Assembly (NCBI RefSeq): GCF_018613935.1
Contig: NZ_JAGGPF010000002.1
Span: forward strand, 1-64,000
Direction of reading: 5' to 3'
Origin: Agromyces sp. ISL-38
Lineage (GTDB): Bacteria; Actinomycetota; Actinomycetes; Actinomycetales; Microbacteriaceae
Length of the DNA stretch: 64,000 nucleotides
The notes under the pieces: model-generated
Told to the model about the DNA's origin: nothing
The model's database searches: none
The model's input: only the letters and a program-made list of their open reading frames with translations
Program-made: the position numbers and the translations under genes
Shown here: positions 43,184 to 52,106 of the stretch, piece after piece
Layout of the letters: each line of letters starts with the position of its first letter
How positions within the stretch are numbered: the first letter of the stretch is position 1

Positions 43184-44206
43184 TCACCCGGCCTGCCGAC
43201 GACGGCGGAGCACCGCGTCGAGGTCGTCGAAGGCCGGCTTCGCGTCGCCGACGATGCCCATGCCGGCATAGGGATTCGCGGATTCGAGCGCTCGGTGAGC
43301 ACCCTGCCCTGCCGCGCTCACTGAGCGCTGGGCGACGGATGCCGCGGCCGGCGCCGGCGCGGCCGTCGGCGTGATGTCGGGCACGTCGGGCTCGAGCTGT
43401 GCCGTGCGGCGGGTGATCTCGGCCTCAGACGCCGACCGCTTCAGCTCGGCGGCGGCTTCGATCGACGCCATCGCCGTCGCGGCGATCGTGCCTCGAGACA
43501 GGTGCAGCGGACGCGGCAGCGGCTGCGGCGTCCATCCCTCGGTGGCGGCCGGCTCTTCGGGCAGCTCGATCGGCTCGAACGAGACCGCCTCGCGCTCGAC
43601 GGAGACCGGGACGACGGCGCGGGGCACCCGGCGCTTCGCGAGGCGCACGATGCCAGAGAAACCGAGCACCATGCCGAGGCCGCCGGCAGCAGGCACGAGG
43701 AGCGAGCCGCCGAATGCGGCGGCGATGAGACCCGCGACGGCGACCACGAGTGAGGCGAGGAACGTGAGCGAACAGAGGGCGCGCTTGCGGCGCAGGGCTC
43801 GACGCGCCGCGGCGGCGCTGGCGGGCGTGATCACCGCGATGGGTTCGGTCACAGGATGCGCGGCGATCGCCTCTGCGGCGAGCTCGCGCGCGGCATCCGC
43901 TGCCCCCTCTGCGGCGCGCCGTTCGGCGATCGCGAGGTGCTCGGCGGCCTCGGCCTCGAGCCGGGCGGTCGTCTCGTGCTCGTGCAGGATGCGCTGCTGC
44001 GTCGCCACTTCTCGCGCGGTCGCCTCGAGGCGCACCGGCTCGGGCATCTCGGCCGTCTCGGCGAGGATGCGCAGCGTCTGCTGGAGCCGCACCGCGTTGC
44101 GCTCGGTGGCGAGGTACTGCCGCCGGCGCAACCAGCTCGGCAGCAGGTACGTGATCCAGAGCGCAGCGGCCGCGGCCACGAGAACACCCCCACCGATCAC
44201 GTCCAT
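43184..44206 (-). CDS. Actinobacterial membrane-anchored coiled-coil protein (340 aa)
   Basis: One N-terminal TM helix (MDVIGGGVLVAAAAALWITY), then the basic LLPSWLRRRQYLATERNAVR and a Glu/Ala-rich coiled coil to about residue 115. A second hydrophobic hairpin at about 140-190 (LCSLTFLASLVVAVAGLIAA; LLVPAAGGLGMVLGFSGIV) is followed by a Pro/Ala-rich disordered tail. Such proteins are common near galU and the GNAT gene in actinobacteria; role unknown. ATG at 44206, with TAGCGT 6 nt upstream (leaderless type). Confidence 0.75.
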   Translation of the reverse strand: MDVIGGGVLVAAAAALWITYLLPSWLRRRQYLATERNAVRLQQTLRILAETAEMPEPVRLEATAREVATQQRILHEHETTARLEAEAAEHLAIAERRAAEGAADAARELAAEAIAAHPVTEPIAVITPASAAAARRALRRKRALCSLTFLASLVVAVAGLIAAAFGGSLLVPAAGGLGMVLGFSGIVRLAKRRVPRAVVPVSVEREAVSFEPIELPEEPAATEGWTPQPLPRPLHLSRGTIAATAMASIEAAAELKRSASEAEITRRTAQLEPDVPDITPTAAPAPAAASVAQRSVSAAGQGAHRALESANPYAGMGIVGDAKPAFDDLDAVLRRRRQAG

Positions 44207-44212
44207 GGGACA

Positions 44213-44218
44213 ACGCTA
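44213..44218 (-). promoter_or_regulatory. -10 element of a leaderless start (TAGCGT)
   Basis: On the minus strand TAGCGT, 6 nt, then ATG at 44206. Confidence 0.5.
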
Positions 44219-44257
44219 GGTCACCGCGAGCGGAAGGCCCCTCTCGCCGCGGGCGTG

Positions 44258-44920
44258 TCAGCGATCGGCGATCGGCAGCGGGTACGCGGAGGCCGCCCGG
44301 TCTTCGGCGGTGACCCGTGCGGCGTCTTCGGGGACGCGCCCTTCCCGCCACCTGCGGAGCACGCCGCGGGGCACCTCCTCGGCGACGAGGGCGAACGCGA
44401 AGTGATCGCGCCAGTCGCCGTTGATGTGGATGAAGCGGCGCCTGAGGCCTTCGTACCGGAAGCCGAGCTTTTCGACCACGCGCAGCGACGGAGCGTTCTC
44501 GGGCCGGATGCAGATCTCCATGCGATGCAGGTGAAGTGACGAGAAGCAGTAGTCGGTGGCGAGGGCGACCGACACCGGAGTGATACCGCGCCCCGCGACC
44601 TCTTGCGCGACCCAGTACCCGATCGTGGCCGACGAGAGCGAGCCGAACGTGATCGATGAGACGTTCAGCTGCCCGACCAGCTGGCCATCGTGCTCGATCA
44701 CGAACGGCAACGCGTTGCCCGATCGAGCGTGCGCCAGGAGATTGCGGATGCTGGCCCGCGCGTCGACCACGGATCCCCCGCCCGGGTACGTCGCCTCCCA
44801 CTGCCGCAGCCAGCCGCGGTTGGCGAGCAGCACCTTTTCGAGGGGTTTCGCGTCGCGAGCACGGATCGGGCGCAGCGTGACGTCGCCGTCGCGCAGTGTC
44901 GGAAGCACCGCGGTGGGCAC
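44258..44920 (-). CDS. GNAT N-acetyltransferase, RimJ-like (220 aa)
   Basis: Acetyl-CoA-dependent acetyltransferase of the RimJ/RimL group. The N-terminal LRPIRARDAKPLEKVLLANR, the central VGQLNVSSITFGSLSSATIG, and the acetyl-CoA loop VAQEVAGRGITPVSVALATD are typical, as is the HRMEICIRPENAPSLRVVEK region. In actinobacteria RimJ-like enzymes acetylate protein N-termini, probably of ribosomal proteins. The start lies 2 bp after the galU stop, so the two are co-transcribed. Confidence 0.85.
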   Translation of the reverse strand: MPTAVLPTLRDGDVTLRPIRARDAKPLEKVLLANRGWLRQWEATYPGGGSVVDARASIRNLLAHARSGNALPFVIEHDGQLVGQLNVSSITFGSLSSATIGYWVAQEVAGRGITPVSVALATDYCFSSLHLHRMEICIRPENAPSLRVVEKLGFRYEGLRRRFIHINGDWRDHFAFALVAEEVPRGVLRRWREGRVPEDAARVTAEDRAASAYPLPIADR

Positions 44921-44922
44921 TG

Positions 44923-45822
44923 TCAGGGCCTGTCGAAGGACTCGACGTACTCGGCGAGCCAGGGCCGGAGGTCGGGTCCGAGATCCTCGCGGTCGGACGC
45001 GAGCTGGATGACGGCCTTGATGTAGTCGAGCTTGTCGCCCGTGTCGTACCTGCGGCCGCGGAACACGACGCCGTAGACACCGCCCGTGCCCTCGACGTCG
45101 CCCGCCATCTCCATGAGGGCGTCGGTGAGCTGGATCTCGCCGCCCTTGCCGGGAGGCGTGCGCTCGAGGATGTCGAACACCGCGGGTTTCAGCACGTAGC
45201 GGCCGATGACGGCGAGGTTCGACGGCGCCAGCTCGGGCGCCGGCTTCTCGACGAGGCCGGTGACGCGCACGACGTCGGGGTCGTCGGTGGCCTCGACCGC
45301 TGCGGCGCCGTACATCTGGATCGACGCGGGGTCGACCTCGAGCAGGGCGACGATGGTGGCCCCGCGCTTGTCGTGCTCGTCGAGCATGCGCGTGAGCAGC
45401 GGGTCACGGGCGTCGATGAGGTCGTCGCCGAGGAGCACCGCGAACGACTGATTGCCGACGTGCTTGCGGGCGCGGAGCACCGCGTGGCCGAGTCCCTTCG
45501 GATCGCCCTGACGCACGAAGTGCACGTCGGCGAGATCGCTCGACTCCTTCACTCGCTCGAGCTTCTTCTCGTCGCCCTTCGACGCGAGGCTCAGTTCGAG
45601 CTCGGTCACCCGGTCGAAGTGATTCGCGAGGGCGTTCTTATTGCGCCCGATGATCATGAGCACGTCGTCGAGCCCCGCGGCGACCGCTTCTTCCACGACG
45701 TACTGGATCGCGGGCTTGTCGACGACGGGCAGCATCTCTTTCGGCATCGCCTTCGTGGCAGGCAGGAAGCGCGTGCCGAGTCCGGCTGCCGGGATGACGG
45801 CCTTCGTGATCCGATCAGTCAT
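44923..45822 (-). CDS. galU: UTP-glucose-1-phosphate uridylyltransferase (299 aa)
   Basis: Makes UDP-glucose from UTP and glucose-1-phosphate for cell envelope and glycogen/trehalose pathways. The nucleotide-binding N-terminus KAVIPAAGLGTRFLPATKAM is a perfect match, with PKEMLPVVDKPAIQYVVEEA, LGDDLID (metal Asp) and GLVEKPAPELAPSNLAV following. The ATG at 45822 is fixed by this N-terminus; open frame upstream is antisense to the cyclo-ligase. TACGCT lies 7 nt before the ATG, again leaderless. It is divergent from the cyclo-ligase gene by 81 bp. Confidence 0.95.
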   Translation of the reverse strand: MTDRITKAVIPAAGLGTRFLPATKAMPKEMLPVVDKPAIQYVVEEAVAAGLDDVLMIIGRNKNALANHFDRVTELELSLASKGDEKKLERVKESSDLADVHFVRQGDPKGLGHAVLRARKHVGNQSFAVLLGDDLIDARDPLLTRMLDEHDKRGATIVALLEVDPASIQMYGAAAVEATDDPDVVRVTGLVEKPAPELAPSNLAVIGRYVLKPAVFDILERTPPGKGGEIQLTDALMEMAGDVEGTGGVYGVVFRGRRYDTGDKLDYIKAVIQLASDREDLGPDLRPWLAEYVESFDRP

Positions 45823-45829
45823 GCAATTC

Positions 45830-45835
45830 AGCGTA
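45830..45835 (-). promoter_or_regulatory. -10 element of a leaderless start (TACGCT)
   Basis: On the minus strand TACGCT, 7 nt, then ATG at 45822. Confidence 0.5.
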
Positions 45836-45890
45836 CCGGGAAGCGGATGTCGCCAACCCGCCGCCGCCCCGGATTCCTCGCCGATCAGCT

Positions 45891-45896
45891 TAGGAT
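45891..45896 (+). promoter_or_regulatory. -10 element of a near-leaderless start (TAGGAT)
   Basis: TAGGAT, 7 nt, then ATG at 45904. AGGA inside it could also act as a weak Shine-Dalgarno from an upstream start. Confidence 0.4.
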
Positions 45897-45903
45897 GTGT
45901 GCC

Positions 45904-46482
45904 ATGCCCGACGATCCGGACGTTCAGAAGCGCGTGCTGCGCGCCGAGCTCCGCGAGCGCCGCCAGAACATGCCCGAGCACGAACGCGAGCTCGCGACCG
46001 AGGGATTCACCGCACGGCTCGAGGAGCTCGTGGGTTCGACCGGCGCCGAGTCGATCTCCTGCTACCTGTCGATGCCCACCGAGCCGAACACGCGCCCGTT
46101 TGTGAACTGGGCGGAGGCGCGCGGCATCCGCGTGCTCTTCCCGGTCACGCGTGAAGACGGCCTGCTCGACTGGACGGTCGGCGAAGACGAGACCGAGTCC
46201 TTCGGGCTCCACGGCGTGCCCGAACCGGGCGGCGAATTGCTCGGCCCCATGGCGATCAACGACGTCGATCTCATCCTCGTTCCGGCCGCGGCGATCGACG
46301 CCACCGGCATGCGCCTCGGCTGGGGCAGGGGCTATTTCGACAAGACCCTCGGTTCGATGGGAAAATGTCCTCCGGTGTACGCCGTCGTCTTCGACAGCGA
46401 ATTCGTCGAATCGGTGCCGCGCGAGGTACACGACCAGCCCGTGAACGGCATCGTGACCCCCACCCGCATCATCGCGTTCTGA
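45904..46482 (+). CDS. 5-formyltetrahydrofolate cyclo-ligase (192 aa)
   Basis: Converts 5-formyl-THF to 5,10-methenyl-THF using ATP. The family pattern is present: KRVLRAELRERRQNMPEHER at the N-terminus, ISCYLSMPTEPNTRPFVNWA, and the nucleotide-binding signature RLGWGRGYFDKTL. The last part VVFDSEFVESVPREVHDQPV is typical. Start ATG at 45904; an ATG three codons upstream (45895) is also in frame. Followed by fmdB and mscL, a widespread actinobacterial gene order. Confidence 0.92.
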   Translation: MPDDPDVQKRVLRAELRERRQNMPEHERELATEGFTARLEELVGSTGAESISCYLSMPTEPNTRPFVNWAEARGIRVLFPVTREDGLLDWTVGEDETESFGLHGVPEPGGELLGPMAINDVDLILVPAAAIDATGMRLGWGRGYFDKTLGSMGKCPPVYAVVFDSEFVESVPREVHDQPVNGIVTPTRIIAF

Positions 46483-46513
46483 ACTTGCACCGCCCGAAAC
46501 CGGAAGATTCCCC

Positions 46514-46864
46514 ATGCCCACGTATTCCTACCGTTGCACCTCGTGCGACAACGCCTTCGACATCCACCAGGCCTTCAGCGACGACACCCTCACGGTGTGC
46601 GAGGTCTGCGGCGGCCGGCTCCGCAAACTCTTCAACACCATCGGCGTGACGTTCAACGGGTCGGGCTTCTACCGCACCGACTCTCGCAACAACGGCGGCT
46701 CCGGCGGCTCCGAGAAGTCGGGCAGCTCCGAGAAGTCGGGCAGCTCCGAGAAGTCGGGCAGCTCCGAGAAGTCGAGCACCTCGTCGGGCTCGTCGGGCTC
46801 GTCCGGTTCGGGCGCCTCAGGCGGCGCTTCGGGCGGAGCCGGATCCTCGGCTAGCGTGGCATAG
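46514..46864 (+). CDS. FmdB-family zinc-ribbon protein (116 aa)
   Basis: Small regulatory-type zinc-ribbon protein. The N-terminal domain MPTYSYRCTSCDNAFDIHQA has CxxC and a second CxxC in VCEVCGGRLRKLF, which bind zinc. The C-terminal 60 residues are low complexity, Gly/Ser-rich with a repeated SEKSGS unit, and longer than in most relatives. ATG at 46514, 32 bp after the cyclo-ligase. FmdB proteins are linked to amide/urea metabolism by name only; the role here is unknown. Confidence 0.88.
   Translation: MPTYSYRCTSCDNAFDIHQAFSDDTLTVCEVCGGRLRKLFNTIGVTFNGSGFYRTDSRNNGGSGGSEKSGSSEKSGSSEKSGSSEKSSTSSGSSGSSGSGASGGASGGAGSSASVA
46712..46777 (+). repeat. Tandem 18-bp repeat inside fmdB
   Basis: Unit GAGAAGTCGGGCAGCTCC is repeated without change at 46712, 46730 and 46748, with a fourth, diverging copy at 46766. 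It encodes EKSGSS. In-frame copy-number change would alter the length of the disordered tail. Confidence 0.9.
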
Positions 46865-46898
46865 GTCGCCGGTCGGCGACTCGAATCGAGGAGGGGCA

Positions 46899-47366
46899 GT
46901 GCTCAAGGGCTTCCGGGATTTCATCATGCGGGGCAACGTCATCGACCTCGCGGTCGCCGTCGTCATCGGCGCGGCATTCACCGCCGTCGTGAACTCGCTC
47001 GTGACGAACATCTTCAACCCCCTGATCGCTGCGATCTTCCGGGCCGACAGCCTCGACAGCGCATTGGTGCTCAGGCTTCCGACCGTCGATGGGGCCACCG
47101 CCGACGTCAAATTCGGCGCGGTCATCGGCGCGATCCTCACGTTCGTGATCGTCGCCGCCGTCGTCTACTTCGTCTTCGTGCTGCCGATCAACACCGTGAA
47201 GAAGCACGCCGAAGAGCGGCTGAAAAGGGGCGCGACACCCGATTCCACCCAGCCCGAAGCAGAGACCGAGCTCGTGCTCCTGGGCCAGATCCGCGACCTG
47301 CTCGTCGAGCAGCGCAGCGGTGCGCTCGTCGAATCCAGTGCGGCGGGCAAGCACCAGCAGTACTGA
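46899..47366 (+). CDS. mscL: Large-conductance mechanosensitive channel MscL (155 aa)
   Basis: Homopentameric membrane channel that opens on hypo-osmotic shock. The N-terminus MLKGFRDFIMRGNVIDLAVA is the amphipathic helix plus first TM, followed by VGAAFT-like VIGAAFTAVVNSLVTNIFNP and a second TM (FGAVIGAILTFVIVAAVVYF). The C-terminal helix ETELVLLGQIRDLLVEQ forms the cytosolic bundle. Start is GTG at 46899 with GAGGAGGGG upstream. About 30 residues longer than some MscL at the C-terminus, still usual for actinobacteria. Confidence 0.95.
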   Translation: MLKGFRDFIMRGNVIDLAVAVVIGAAFTAVVNSLVTNIFNPLIAAIFRADSLDSALVLRLPTVDGATADVKFGAVIGAILTFVIVAAVVYFVFVLPINTVKKHAEERLKRGATPDSTQPEAETELVLLGQIRDLLVEQRSGALVESSAAGKHQQY

Positions 47367-47377
47367 GCCTGCGCCCC

Positions 47378-47590
47378 TCAGCCCCAGTGCGGCGGCCGTT
47401 CGCGGTTGATGCGGTCGTCGTCGGCGGATGCCGCGCGCTTGCGCTTCGGCGCGCGCTCAGCGCCCTCGGTGCCCTCGGCGCCCGGCACCGGCGTTTCGGG
47501 CGAGGGGTCCGATCCGGGTGCGGGCGTGAGCTTGGCACGACGCGCGCCCCCCGGCGCACGCTCGACCCGCTGGCGCGGCTTCTCGGTCAT
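47378..47590 (-). CDS. Small basic/disordered protein (70 aa)
   Basis: Pro/Arg/Glu-rich, with no hydrophobic core: MTEKPRQRVERAPGGARRAK to the conserved-looking end DDDRINRERPPHWG. The ATG overlaps the stop of the nuclease-helicase gene by 4 bp (ATGA), so the two are translationally coupled. Small proteins ending in INRERPPHWG-like tails are seen in Microbacteriaceae; function unknown. The coupling suggests it serves the large protein. Confidence 0.6.
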   Translation of the reverse strand: MTEKPRQRVERAPGGARRAKLTPAPGSDPSPETPVPGAEGTEGAERAPKRKRAASADDDRINRERPPHWG

Positions 47591-50500
47591 CCGCGTGCGG
47601 TCGCGGCATCCGCGGGACGCTCGACCTCGGGCTTGCCGAGGAGCGCCGCGACCCGCGTGGCGACCGCGTCGGGGTTGCCGAAGAGCTCGAAGCTGTGCAC
47701 CCGCAGGTAGTGCCAGCCGAGCCGGCGCAGCACGTCGGGACGGAGTCGTAGCGACTCCCGCAGGCTGAGGCCCGCGAGGGCGTCATCCGTCTCGACGACG
47801 ACCGCCTTGCCCGCGTGCGCCGCCGCGAGCGCGAGGCGGCCACGGTGGCCGACGCTGACCCGGATGCCACGTCGCTCGAGCCTGGCCGCCAGATCATGCA
47901 GCATCGACGAGCTCGGAGCGGGCGCCGGTTGCTCAGCTGCGCGTTCCTCGGTCTGCGAGAGCACGTTGGCGAGCGCGAGCACGCCGTGGCTCTGGCGATC
48001 CTCGTCGATGTCTTCCGGGCGGAACGCCGAGACGAGGTCCATCGAGCGGCGGGCGCGGGTCACGCCGACCGCGAGCAAGCGGTCGCCGCCGGGTTCGCCG
48101 AGCGAGCCGAAGCTCGAGAGCAGGCGGCCGTGCGGGGTGCGGCCGTAGCCGACCGAGAAGATGACACGGTCGCGGCTCTGCGCCACGGCCTGCTCGAGCG
48201 TGAGCACGGTGAACGGCTCCGCCCGGTCTTTCAGGATGAAGTCGGAGAGATCCGTGCGCTTGGCGAACGCGGCGAGCACGGCCTGGTGCACTCGCGCGGC
48301 ATGCCTGGCGCTCGCCGTGATCACCATGAGCGACTCGCGGGGGCGCTTCACGGCGTGCTCCATGACGAGCTCGACGACCTTCGCCACCTCGGAGTCGATG
48401 CTCTCGACGGTGCCGGTCGTCGGATCGGGCAGACCGTTGCCCTGCACGTAGTGCAGGCCGAGGCTGCCGTGCCCGAGGAAGCTGCCCGCCCACGGCAGCG
48501 AGACGATGCGCCCGGCATAGAAGCGGTTGTTCACGAGCTCGGCGAGGTCTTCGCCGCCGGCTCGATAACTGCGCGTGAGGGTGAGCGTCGGGAGCAGCTC
48601 GCCGAGGCGAGCGAGCGCGGAGTCGGCGTGCAGCGCGTCCACGCGGTGCTCGGTGGCGGCGCCGTCTGGGCGCTCGAAGTCGGCGATGGCCGTCTCGAAG
48701 AGGGTGGGGGTCTGCGTCACGGGATCGCCGAACGCCACGACCTGCTTCGCCCTGCGGATGGCGCCGAGGTTCTCGGCGATCGTCGTCGCGCCCGCGTCGA
48801 CGAGGATCACGGTGTCGAACGAGATCGAGTCGTCGATCGCCGCGACGTCGTATGGGGAGGCGAGCCAGACCGGAGCGAGGGCGCGGAACAGGTGCGGGGT
48901 CTCGGCGTGCAGGGCGGCCGGCCGCACGCGGTCACCGCGCAGCATCCGCTTCAGCCGATCGGCCTCTTCGGGATGATCGAGGAGGGCGACCTTCCAGTTC
49001 TCGGCGAGCCGCCAGGCAAGCTGCGGACCGGCTGCCGAGGCGTGCGCCTCGTCGACGAGCCGGAAGTCGGCCTCGAGCCGGTCGAGCACCGTGGTGTTCG
49101 CCCCGAGGAGTGCCTTGTCGCTTGCGAGCATCGACTCGAGCACCGATTGCCACCACGCGAGCTCGAGCTCCGCGGCGACGGCACCCTCTGGCACGTGCCG
49201 CTTCGCGAGGTCGAGGAGCAGCGGGTCGAGGCCGAGGTCGCGCAGGCGCGAGAGCACGGCGGTGCGCTCCTGCAGGTTCGTGAGCACCTCGGACTCGGCG
49301 GCGAGCCCCGCGAGCGCCGTGACGAGTTCGCGCACGGGTCGCGCCGCGAGCTGCCGCGGCGTCGCGACGACGCCGAGGGGTCCGTCGAGCACCTGCAGGT
49401 CGCTCGCCACCGTCTGGAACGCGACATGCACGTCGTCGATGCCGACCGGCACGCCCGGGATCGCGCCCGCCTCGGAGTACCGCTGCCAGAGCGTGCGCTG
49501 CTGCTGAATGCCGCGGAGTGCGCCGTTGAGGTCGGTGACGTGCACGCCGGGCCGAACGTACTCGAGCGCGAGGCGGCGCAGCCGGCGTCGGTTCGCACCG
49601 GACATGCCGGGCGAGTCGCGTCGCGAGGAGGTGGCGGCGATGAGCTCGCCGAGCGGTCGGTCGTAGACCGAGGGCTGGAAGCGATCGAGCGTCTCGCGCA
49701 CATCGAGGAGGAGACGGAGGAACACCCCGAGCTCGGCGACCGACTCGAAGGGGCGGAGCCGCGTCTGGGCGATCAGGGCCCGGCCGCGTTCGAGGAGCCG
49801 GGGCAGCTCGATGTTGCTGAGTCGCTTCGCGAGCTCGTGTGCCGTGGTCGCCTCGAGCGTCGAGGTGAATGAGGCGCCGTACCAGGGCGAGTCGCTCGGC
49901 CCGTACCTGAACTCGCCGAGCGCGGCGGCGCGCACGAGGTCGCGCGCGACGGTGTCGCGGCCTTCGGCGAGCGCCACGAGCGAGGCGTGGTCGAGGCGTG
50001 CCGTCGTCGACGGCGCACCGGGCACGAGGGCGAGGCGGGCGAGCTCGCTGAGCGCGTCGAGCACCGAGACGCGCAACTCGGGGTCGCGCCGCGTGAGCGA
50101 CGAGCGATAGTCGAGCAAGACCTTCCGCAGTCGCACGAGGGCGTCGTCGACGTCGGCGACGCGCGGCCGATCGGCCTTCTCGTTGCGAGAGATCGACTGG
50201 ATGAGCTCGCGGCGGAGCCCGGCCGTCGTGACCGCGGCACCTCCGAGGCCCACTTGGCCGAGCCGGTGCGCGATGCCGTCGAGGCTCGCCCGTCGTGAGC
50301 CGACGACGAGCACGCGCTTGTCCTTCGCCACGAGGGCGCCGATCGCGTTGACGATCGTCTGGGTGCCGCCCGTGCCGGGCAGGGTCTTGACCACGAGGGA
50401 GGCGCCCGACTCGATCTCGGCGACCGCCTGCTCCTGTTCGGGGTCGGCATCGAGCAGGAGGGTGTCGGTCGAGGGCGGGCGCTCGTCTTGCGCGACCGGA

Positions 50501-51357
50501 CGCGCGCGCTCGGTTTCGACCGAGAGGGCGGCACGCGCTGCAGGATTGCCCGCGATCGCGTCGATGACGGGATGGTCGAGATGCGTGGCATCCGCCGCCA
50601 TCGCCGGGCCCACCTCGGCGAATGACGAGACGACGAGCCGCGGCGCGACGTGGAACCACGGCAGGTGCGACGTCAGGCCGCGCAAGCGGTCGATGACCGG
50701 CTGCGGCTTGAACACGCCGTTCGTGATCGCGAGCGCGACGAACGCCTCGGCGTCGAGCGTGATCTGGAACTGCTCGCGCAGCTCACGCGCGAGCGCCGGG
50801 TTCAGGTAGGGCTGGCCCTTGAGCTTGAGCTCGAAGTCCCGACCGTAGCGGCGGATCGCGAGCGGTCGCAGGAGCACCGGCGCGAGGTACTCCTCGCCGG
50901 CGTTGCGCCACGAGGCGAGGCCGATCGCGAGGTGCACCGACTCGATGCCGCGCACGGAGCGCAGCTCGATGCCCTTCTGGGTGATCTCGGCTGCGGCCAA
51001 GCGGGCGTTCCGTAGCGCGAGCTCATCGCGGATGAGGCTCGACAGCAGGGTCGACTTGCCCGTGATGAACTGCGGGAGGCCGCCCGGATGCGTCGTCGAG
51101 AGCTCGATGCGGGTGCGCGGCGAGTCCGCGAAGCGCACGAGGGGCGAGCGACCGCCGACGGCCGCGAGCTCGCCCTGCCAGCGGCGCCACACGGGCTCGG
51201 CGACATTGCCTGCGACGAGCTCTGGGTCGCCGAGGCTGAGGCCGTTGGGGCTCGTGATGTCCTGTCGCATGGGATCCGGTGTCAGTTGGTCGGCTGCGGC
51301 ATCCGTCTCGGAACGGAGGATCTCCCCCTCGTCATCGTTCCGATCGAGCCGCCACAC
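47587..51357 (-). CDS. Helicase-like protein with degenerate P-loop and Vsr-like nuclease domain (MTES_1575 type)
   Basis: About 1256 aa. A family-specific N-terminal domain (to about 300) is followed by a SF1-helicase-like region: Q-motif-like LLLDADPEQEQAV, then LVVKTLPGTGGTQTIVNAIG, where Gly replaces the Walker A lysine; Walker B-like FDTVILVDAGATT lacks the DE pair. Late SF1 motifs are recognisable (LTLTRSYRAGGEDLAELVNN; LLAVGVTRARRSMDLV). The last 90 residues (AVVVETDDALAGLSLRES, then LRRLGWHYLRVHSFELFGNP) match the Vsr-fold nuclease domain first named from Microbacterium testaceum. I chose GTG 51357; TTG 51390 and ATG 51270 are alternatives. It may be a nucleic-acid sensor rather than a motor. 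Confidence 0.7.
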   Translation of the reverse strand: MWRLDRNDDEGEILRSETDAAADQLTPDPMRQDITSPNGLSLGDPELVAGNVAEPVWRRWQGELAAVGGRSPLVRFADSPRTRIELSTTHPGGLPQFITGKSTLLSSLIRDELALRNARLAAAEITQKGIELRSVRGIESVHLAIGLASWRNAGEEYLAPVLLRPLAIRRYGRDFELKLKGQPYLNPALARELREQFQITLDAEAFVALAITNGVFKPQPVIDRLRGLTSHLPWFHVAPRLVVSSFAEVGPAMAADATHLDHPVIDAIAGNPAARAALSVETERARPVAQDERPPSTDTLLLDADPEQEQAVAEIESGASLVVKTLPGTGGTQTIVNAIGALVAKDKRVLVVGSRRASLDGIAHRLGQVGLGGAAVTTAGLRRELIQSISRNEKADRPRVADVDDALVRLRKVLLDYRSSLTRRDPELRVSVLDALSELARLALVPGAPSTTARLDHASLVALAEGRDTVARDLVRAAALGEFRYGPSDSPWYGASFTSTLEATTAHELAKRLSNIELPRLLERGRALIAQTRLRPFESVAELGVFLRLLLDVRETLDRFQPSVYDRPLGELIAATSSRRDSPGMSGANRRRLRRLALEYVRPGVHVTDLNGALRGIQQQRTLWQRYSEAGAIPGVPVGIDDVHVAFQTVASDLQVLDGPLGVVATPRQLAARPVRELVTALAGLAAESEVLTNLQERTAVLSRLRDLGLDPLLLDLAKRHVPEGAVAAELELAWWQSVLESMLASDKALLGANTTVLDRLEADFRLVDEAHASAAGPQLAWRLAENWKVALLDHPEEADRLKRMLRGDRVRPAALHAETPHLFRALAPVWLASPYDVAAIDDSISFDTVILVDAGATTIAENLGAIRRAKQVVAFGDPVTQTPTLFETAIADFERPDGAATEHRVDALHADSALARLGELLPTLTLTRSYRAGGEDLAELVNNRFYAGRIVSLPWAGSFLGHGSLGLHYVQGNGLPDPTTGTVESIDSEVAKVVELVMEHAVKRPRESLMVITASARHAARVHQAVLAAFAKRTDLSDFILKDRAEPFTVLTLEQAVAQSRDRVIFSVGYGRTPHGRLLSSFGSLGEPGGDRLLAVGVTRARRSMDLVSAFRPEDIDEDRQSHGVLALANVLSQTEERAAEQPAPAPSSSMLHDLAARLERRGIRVSVGHRGRLALAAAHAGKAVVVETDDALAGLSLRESLRLRPDVLRRLGWHYLRVHSFELFGNPDAVATRVAALLGKPEVERPADAATARG

Positions 51358-51418
51358 ACCGACACCATACGGCGAATCCGGCGGAATCAATGGAGCATCG
51401 CCGCGCTCGGCCTCGTTT

Positions 51419-51437
51419 CGATACCCCGTGGGTATCG
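51419..51437. promoter_or_regulatory. CsoR/CstR-type operator
   Basis: Perfect 8-bp inverted repeat CGATACCC-CGT-GGGTATCG. G/C-tract palindromes flanked by AT are the operators of CsoR/CstR-family repressors, and such a repressor is encoded two genes on. The site lies just upstream of a TACGGT hexamer (51441-51446) and covers the -35 to spacer region of the likely promoter, so a bound repressor would block it. Confidence 0.75.
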
Positions 51438-51479
51438 TGATACGGTCGCCACCGCCGCACTCACCAGGAGGCCACCACG

Positions 51480-52074
<595 letters not shown>

Positions 52075-52075
<1 letters not shown>

Positions 52076-52095
52076 GGCGCGCGGGCCACGCGCCT
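52075..52095. terminator. Hairpin between convergent genes
   Basis: 7-bp inverted repeat AGGCGCG / CGCGCCT with a 7-nt loop, between the stops of the CstR-like gene and alanine dehydrogenase. It could serve both strands. Confidence 0.45.
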
Positions 52096-52106
52096 GCCTC
52101 GACCGG

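Noticed and set aside
44896-45900. Plus-strand open frame continuing upstream of the cyclo-ligase
   Set aside because: Antisense to galU, which has a full set of motifs; the cyclo-ligase N-terminus is at 45904.
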